Assembly: GCA_028696755.1 (NCBI GenBank)
Contig: JAQVGK010000011.1
Span: 1 to 17,695 of the forward strand
Source: Bacteroidales bacterium
GTDB taxonomy: Bacteria > Bacteroidota > Bacteroidia > Bacteroidales > ML635J-15
Length of the DNA stretch: 17,695 bases
Direction: 5' to 3'
The notes beneath the pieces are model-generated. The model was not told the origin of the DNA. It did no database searches and saw only the letters and a program-made list of their open reading frames with translations. A program made the translations under genes and the position numbers. Each line of letters opens with the position of its first letter. Position 1 is the first letter of the stretch. Positions 14,783-17,695 of this stretch are shown here, piece by piece.

Positions 14783-16501
14783 TCAGATGAAGTTTCTTAA
14801 TTTTTCGTTTAAACATATTTTATTTTGCTCAATTTTCTTTTTAAGTTGCGATTTGCGATTTCGAATACTATCTGTGCTAGTATTAAACAATACTGCCATT
14901 CCTACGTTATCAACATTTATTGCTATTAACAACAAAATAAGTCTTTCACTTTTATTTAATTTTTCAATATCTACTTTTGATATTCCGGTTAATGTCATCA
15001 GTTTACTGTCCGAAAGTAAGTTGCTGTTATTAATTTTGGTTTTTTGGTTGTAATTTTCACACTCCTTTGAAATCTTACTACATATGACCTTGTTGTCAGT
15101 AATGTATGGATTGGCTTTTAAATCGTATAGGAAGCTTTTCATTTCAAAATTTTGCATAGACACTTGTTGAAAGAATGATAAAACAAGTTGTTTATTCAAT
15201 AGTTCTTGTTCATTTTTCAGGTTTTCACTAATTAAAACTTCATGTTTCTCTTTGAGAAGTCTTTTTTCTGTTTCAAGTAATCTGTTTCGCTCTTCTACTA
15301 GATATTTTATTTGTTTTTGCTTTATTTGATTCATTACAAGCGCAAACAAAATAAGAAGCAATACTAGTAAAAGTCCGACTAATAAAATGGTGTGGTTTCT
15401 TAAACGGAGAACCTTATTTTCAGCTTCAGCAAGATTGTATTTATTCTCAATCTCTAAAACCTTTGTATTCAAATCTTTATCAATATTATTCTTAAGAGTT
15501 TCATACGCTCTTTTGTAAGCAGTCGAGCTATGTTCCCACATATTTAATTGTTCTGCTATTTCGGCAGTATTCAAATAGTAATAGTGGTTCACAAAATTAC
15601 TTGTATCACGAATGGATTGAATACAAAGTAATGCATACCTTATTGCACTATCAAGTTGATTTAGTTTGTTATATGATTTTGCTATATTGTAATAATTAAC
15701 AAGAAGACCGTTTTCATATCCATGTTTACTTTTAAGTTGCATTATTTGTTTTTCCAAATATAATGATTTCTCACATTGACCTGTCCTTTCAAAATAAACC
15801 GATTGCATATTTCTAAAGCTTATTTGATATTCATCATAAGGAAGCAGAAATTTTGAGATTGTGTCTAAGTATTTTTTTGCTTCGTCCATATTTGATTGAT
15901 TGAGATTCATCCAAAATATATCTGAATATCCTGAATATAAATAAGCTGTATCCTGAATCAGCTTGGCAACTTCTACTGATTTTCTGAAATAGTTTTTTGA
16001 TAATAGGTAATTTCTATTCTTCTCATGGATTTTTCCTACATAATACAAACATAGATATTGATTCCTTAAATCGGCTGGAACGATAGTCGCAAAAATACTA
16101 GCTGCATTTTTCAAGGGCAGATAAGCTGTACTATCGGTAATTTGCATACGATAGCGCACAATCCCCTGATACATTAGTGCACGTGCATAATTTCGGGATT
16201 TAATTTTGGAATGTTTTGATAATTGCTCAACGGTTTCGTTGATAAGAGAGTCGGAATTAAAATCAAAATAGTTTTTGTCTTTTGCAATAATGTCAAGCAG
16301 ATTGTAATATGCATTATTATAGCCATTTAGATTATCTGGGTCAATTAACTTTAAGCTATCAAATATTACTTCGGGTTGAGTAATTAAAAGAGAGTCCAAA
16401 CGTTGAAGTCGATAAGTATCGGCATTATTCTTTTCTTGTTTGCAAGAAAAGATGATTGTACAACTTATAACCAATAAACTGAAATTAATTATCTGTCTCA
16501 T
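14783..16501 (-). CDS. Membrane TPR regulator with LuxR-like HTH
   Basis: The 572-residue protein has a lipoprotein-like signal (IIFSC, Cys20), then about 340 residues of helical tetratricopeptide-type repeats (for example NQYLCLYYVGKIHEKNRNYLL and LLVNYYNIAKSYNKLNQLDSA), a membrane helix at 371-391, a coiled coil to about 440 and a C-terminal helix-turn-helix near 515-557 (LNKSERLILLLIAI, then DSIRNRKSQLKKKI). This is the layout of Bacteroidales one-component membrane regulators with periplasmic repeats and a cytoplasmic DNA-binding end. It probably senses envelope state or a secreted partner and controls nearby genes; the DUF3244-type gene comes next on the same strand. A putative promoter, TATCTTTG, lies 20 bp before its ATG. 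Confidence 0.82.
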   Translation of the reverse strand: MRQIINFSLLVISCTIIFSCKQEKNNADTYRLQRLDSLLITQPEVIFDSLKLIDPDNLNGYNNAYYNLLDIIAKDKNYFDFNSDSLINETVEQLSKHSKIKSRNYARALMYQGIVRYRMQITDSTAYLPLKNAASIFATIVPADLRNQYLCLYYVGKIHEKNRNYLLSKNYFRKSVEVAKLIQDTAYLYSGYSDIFWMNLNQSNMDEAKKYLDTISKFLLPYDEYQISFRNMQSVYFERTGQCEKSLYLEKQIMQLKSKHGYENGLLVNYYNIAKSYNKLNQLDSAIRYALLCIQSIRDTSNFVNHYYYLNTAEIAEQLNMWEHSSTAYKRAYETLKNNIDKDLNTKVLEIENKYNLAEAENKVLRLRNHTILLVGLLLVLLLILFALVMNQIKQKQIKYLVEERNRLLETEKRLLKEKHEVLISENLKNEQELLNKQLVLSFFQQVSMQNFEMKSFLYDLKANPYITDNKVICSKISKECENYNQKTKINNSNLLSDSKLMTLTGISKVDIEKLNKSERLILLLIAINVDNVGMAVLFNTSTDSIRNRKSQLKKKIEQNKICLNEKLRNFI

Positions 16502-16521
16502 ATTCTGAATATGTATTTTTG

Positions 16522-16529
16522 CAAAGATA
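16522..16529 (-). promoter_or_regulatory. Putative -7 promoter element of the TPR-HTH gene
   Basis: TATCTTTG fits TAnnTTTG and lies 20 bp before the ATG at 16501. A TTG, in TTGACTG, lies 15 bases upstream, a little closer than the usual -33 spacing. No other promoter-like sequence is seen between here and R5. Confidence 0.5.
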
Positions 16530-16660
16530 ATAATTTCTATCAGTCAAGTGTAAAAGGGCAAAAATATAAGAATCAATTCATTTTAATGTTTTCAAGATGC
16601 GCCAAACTTAATTGTTTTCAGTCTTAGCCTAGTACGGCTTTTTTCTTTTTTTTTTTGCAT

Positions 16661-16797
16661 GTTTGGTAACGACCGAGGCTATGGGCACGGGCGGTTTGCG
16701 GGAGCATTCGCTGTCGCACAGCGACAATGCGAATGCGGGCGCAAAACCCGCTAAGTGCTCGTCAGCCAGCCTGTGAACATAGGCGTGTGTTATGGCC
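16661..16797. repeat. attC-like repeat R5
   Basis: The left arm is GTTTGGTAACGACCGAGGC and the right arm GGCGTGTGTTATGGCC. The body is nearly the same as R2 and R3, with GCATTCGC facing GCGAATGC around the CGCTGTCGCACAGCG hairpin. The left outer end differs from R1 to R4 and instead matches the right outer end of R4 in inverted form: TGCATGTTTGGTAAC at 16656-16670 against GTTACCAAACGTGCA at 5667-5681, 14 of 15 positions. A long T-run precedes it. Confidence 0.75.
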
Positions 16798-16807
16798 AGT
16801 AATTTTT

Positions 16808-17530
16808 CTATTCTATAGTCACCTTAACTTTTGCTTTTATTTCATCTAATATTTTACTGTCTGCAATATGGAAAAGTAACATTTCCATGTGATATGGATA
16901 AGCTTCGTCCTCAAACACTCTTTCGGATAATTCCTTAACTAAATCACAAAGTCTAAAATATGCGTCTTTAAAGTCATAGTATAGTTCGTTAGTCTCTTTA
17001 CCAACATTTATCAGATTAATCAATGTGCTCAAATCATATTTTTTCAACTTTGCATTTCTACTTTCAGGCATTGGAAAAAAGCGATATTGAGTGTTCTTAG
17101 TTTTCAACAACAACCAATTCAATGTATAGACAACTCTGGAATCATAAATTATATATTTATGTGGCTCGTAAAAAGCTGATAATTTAGATAATGAAGAAAT
17201 TGTCTCAAATATAGGCTTTGATAATTCCCCCTTTTTAAGTTCTGATTTAAACGTTATTATTTTTAATTTATTTACCTCATTATTCTTATACGTCCAAATT
17301 CCTCCCCAATTATTAATTATCCAGAAATTTAAATCGTGATCCTCATAATTTCCGTTCGCTTTTCTCTCAATAATTTTCTTTAATTGAAGATTGTTTTCAT
17401 ATTCAGTTGCATCATCTTTGATAAGATTGATTTCTTCTTCTGTAAACACAACGCTATTGACATTAAACTTGCCTTTAAAGTCAACAACTTCCTCTTTGTA
17501 TTTTAAAATTTCACATACTAGATTGTCCAT
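16808..17530 (-). CDS. Unknown protein with IYDSRV motif
   Basis: I do not recognise this 240-residue cytoplasmic protein. It is acidic and helical with a short aromatic section (LNFWIINNWGGIWTYKNN). The segment LSKLSAFYEPHKYIIYDSRVVYTLNWLL resembles a piece seen in helix-hairpin-helix, DNA-glycosylase-like uncharacterised proteins, where an Asp follows Y in IYDSRV; this is a weak resemblance from memory. I choose the ATG at 17530 because AGGAAG lies 5 bases upstream; the TTG at 17560 is less likely. A partial gene upstream stops at 17532, one base before this ATG (TAATATG), so the pair is tightly coupled. The stop lies 11 bp from the right end of R5, the same closeness to a repeat as in the restriction cassette. 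Confidence 0.65.
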   Translation of the reverse strand: MDNLVCEILKYKEEVVDFKGKFNVNSVVFTEEEINLIKDDATEYENNLQLKKIIERKANGNYEDHDLNFWIINNWGGIWTYKNNEVNKLKIITFKSELKKGELSKPIFETISSLSKLSAFYEPHKYIIYDSRVVYTLNWLLLKTKNTQYRFFPMPESRNAKLKKYDLSTLINLINVGKETNELYYDFKDAYFRLCDLVKELSERVFEDEAYPYHMEMLLFHIADSKILDEIKAKVKVTIE

Positions 17531-17531
17531 A

Positions 17532-17695
17532 TTACTTCCTGTTTTTATAATTAAATACAAACTGTCGAATGTATTTCAAGCCATTTATTTCGAGCAGATC
17601 AATTGTTTCATCTTCATTCTTTATTGCTCCCTGTTCCAATTGTCCAAGAGTTCCTAAGACGCCAAGTTTAGAGACAAATTTCAATTCGTGTAGTA
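17532..17695 (-). CDS. C-terminal part of an unidentified gene entering from the right edge
   Basis: On the minus strand an open frame enters at the right edge and gives 53 codons up to TAA at 17534-17532, including FVSKLGVLGTLGQLEQG and ending YIRQFVFNYKNRK. It looks coding, and its stop is one base from the next ATG, as in a two-gene operon. The visible part is too short to name. It would be the first gene of the cassette to the right of R5, or follow others outside the window. Confidence 0.6.
   Translation of the reverse strand, partial: LHELKFVSKLGVLGTLGQLEQGAIKNEDETIDLLEINGLKYIRQFVFNYKNRK

Larger units (their letters stand above)
103..16797. mobile_element. Cassette array bounded by attC-like repeats (CALIN-like)
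   Basis: Five related hairpin repeats divide the window into four complete intervals of about 2.4, 1.7, 0.9 and 11.0 kb plus two partial ones at the edges. In each complete interval the two ends form an inverted match of 9 to 15 bp, different for each interval. This is the expected signature of integron cassettes, where the cut lies inside the R box and each cassette carries both halves of its own R box. The gene content of the short intervals (restriction-modification, DNA-glycosylase-like, lipoprotein, unknown) is typical of accessory cassettes. No integron integrase, attI or Pc promoter is visible. The strand symmetry of the ends does not tell which arm is cut, so cassette orientation is open. 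The 11-kb interval is very large for a cassette. Confidence 0.6.

Noticed and set aside
16621..16656. Terminator before R5 (AGCC, TAGTAC, GGCT, T-run)
   Set aside because: The stem is only four base pairs and the T-run is the common flank of the repeats; no plus-strand gene leads into it.
103..16797. Repeats as a CRISPR array or as MITEs of an insertion sequence
   Set aside because: Spacing and unit size exclude CRISPR. For MITEs the two ends of each copy should match each other and target duplications should flank them; here ends match between neighbours.
103..16797. Fixing attC orientation from unpaired bases in the arms
   Set aside because: The left arm spacer is two bases longer than the right, but the R-box ends are symmetric and I cannot decide which arm is cut without more copies or an experiment.

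Overview
The window looks like part of the chromosome of an environmental member of the Bacteroidota, most likely near the Bacteroidales. The evidence is the low G+C background, two proteins ending in type IX secretion (T9SS) sorting domains, a DUF3244-type protein, an HU-like/DUF4469 protein, a membrane TPR regulator with a LuxR-like helix-turn-helix, and promoter elements of the Bacteroidota TAnnTTTG type. Every convincing gene is on the minus strand. No rRNA, tRNA or CRISPR array was seen.

The main feature is a set of five G+C-rich, hairpin-forming repeats of about 135 bp, R1 to R5, at 103-237, 2647-2782, 4467-4602, 5538-5676 and 16661-16797. Their layout matches integron attC sites: an outer R box ending in AAC/GTT, an unpaired spacer, an inner L box, and a variable imperfect stem. 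In all four intervals the outer end of one repeat is the reverse complement of the facing outer end of the next repeat, and usually not of its own other end. This is expected if the DNA between repeats moves as circular cassettes cut inside the R box. No integrase gene is visible, so the array would be a CALIN (attC cluster without an integron integrase) or the distal part of a larger integron.

Layout, left to right: the edge of a cassette with a gene start (1-80); R1; a CfrBI-like restriction endonuclease and its HEAT-domain DNA methyltransferase; R2; a uracil-DNA-glycosylase-like protein and a T9SS-secreted protein; R3; a small lipoprotein; R4; an 11-kb interval; R5; an unknown gene coupled to a partial upstream gene that leaves the window.

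The 11-kb interval between R4 and R5 reads like ordinary chromosome or a very large cassette. Read along the minus strand it holds a membrane TPR-HTH regulator, a DUF3244-type secreted protein, an HU-like/DUF4469 protein, an S74-chaperone surface protein with a T9SS tail followed by a zinc metalloprotease, a lipoprotein with its own terminator, an MBOAT plus SGNH O-acylation pair, and another lipoprotein. At its R4 end is an orphan plus-strand gene end with a terminator. Several long perfect or near-perfect palindromes lie in the gaps of this interval. The theme is cell-surface and envelope proteins inside the interval, with DNA-processing and unknown genes in the short cassettes.
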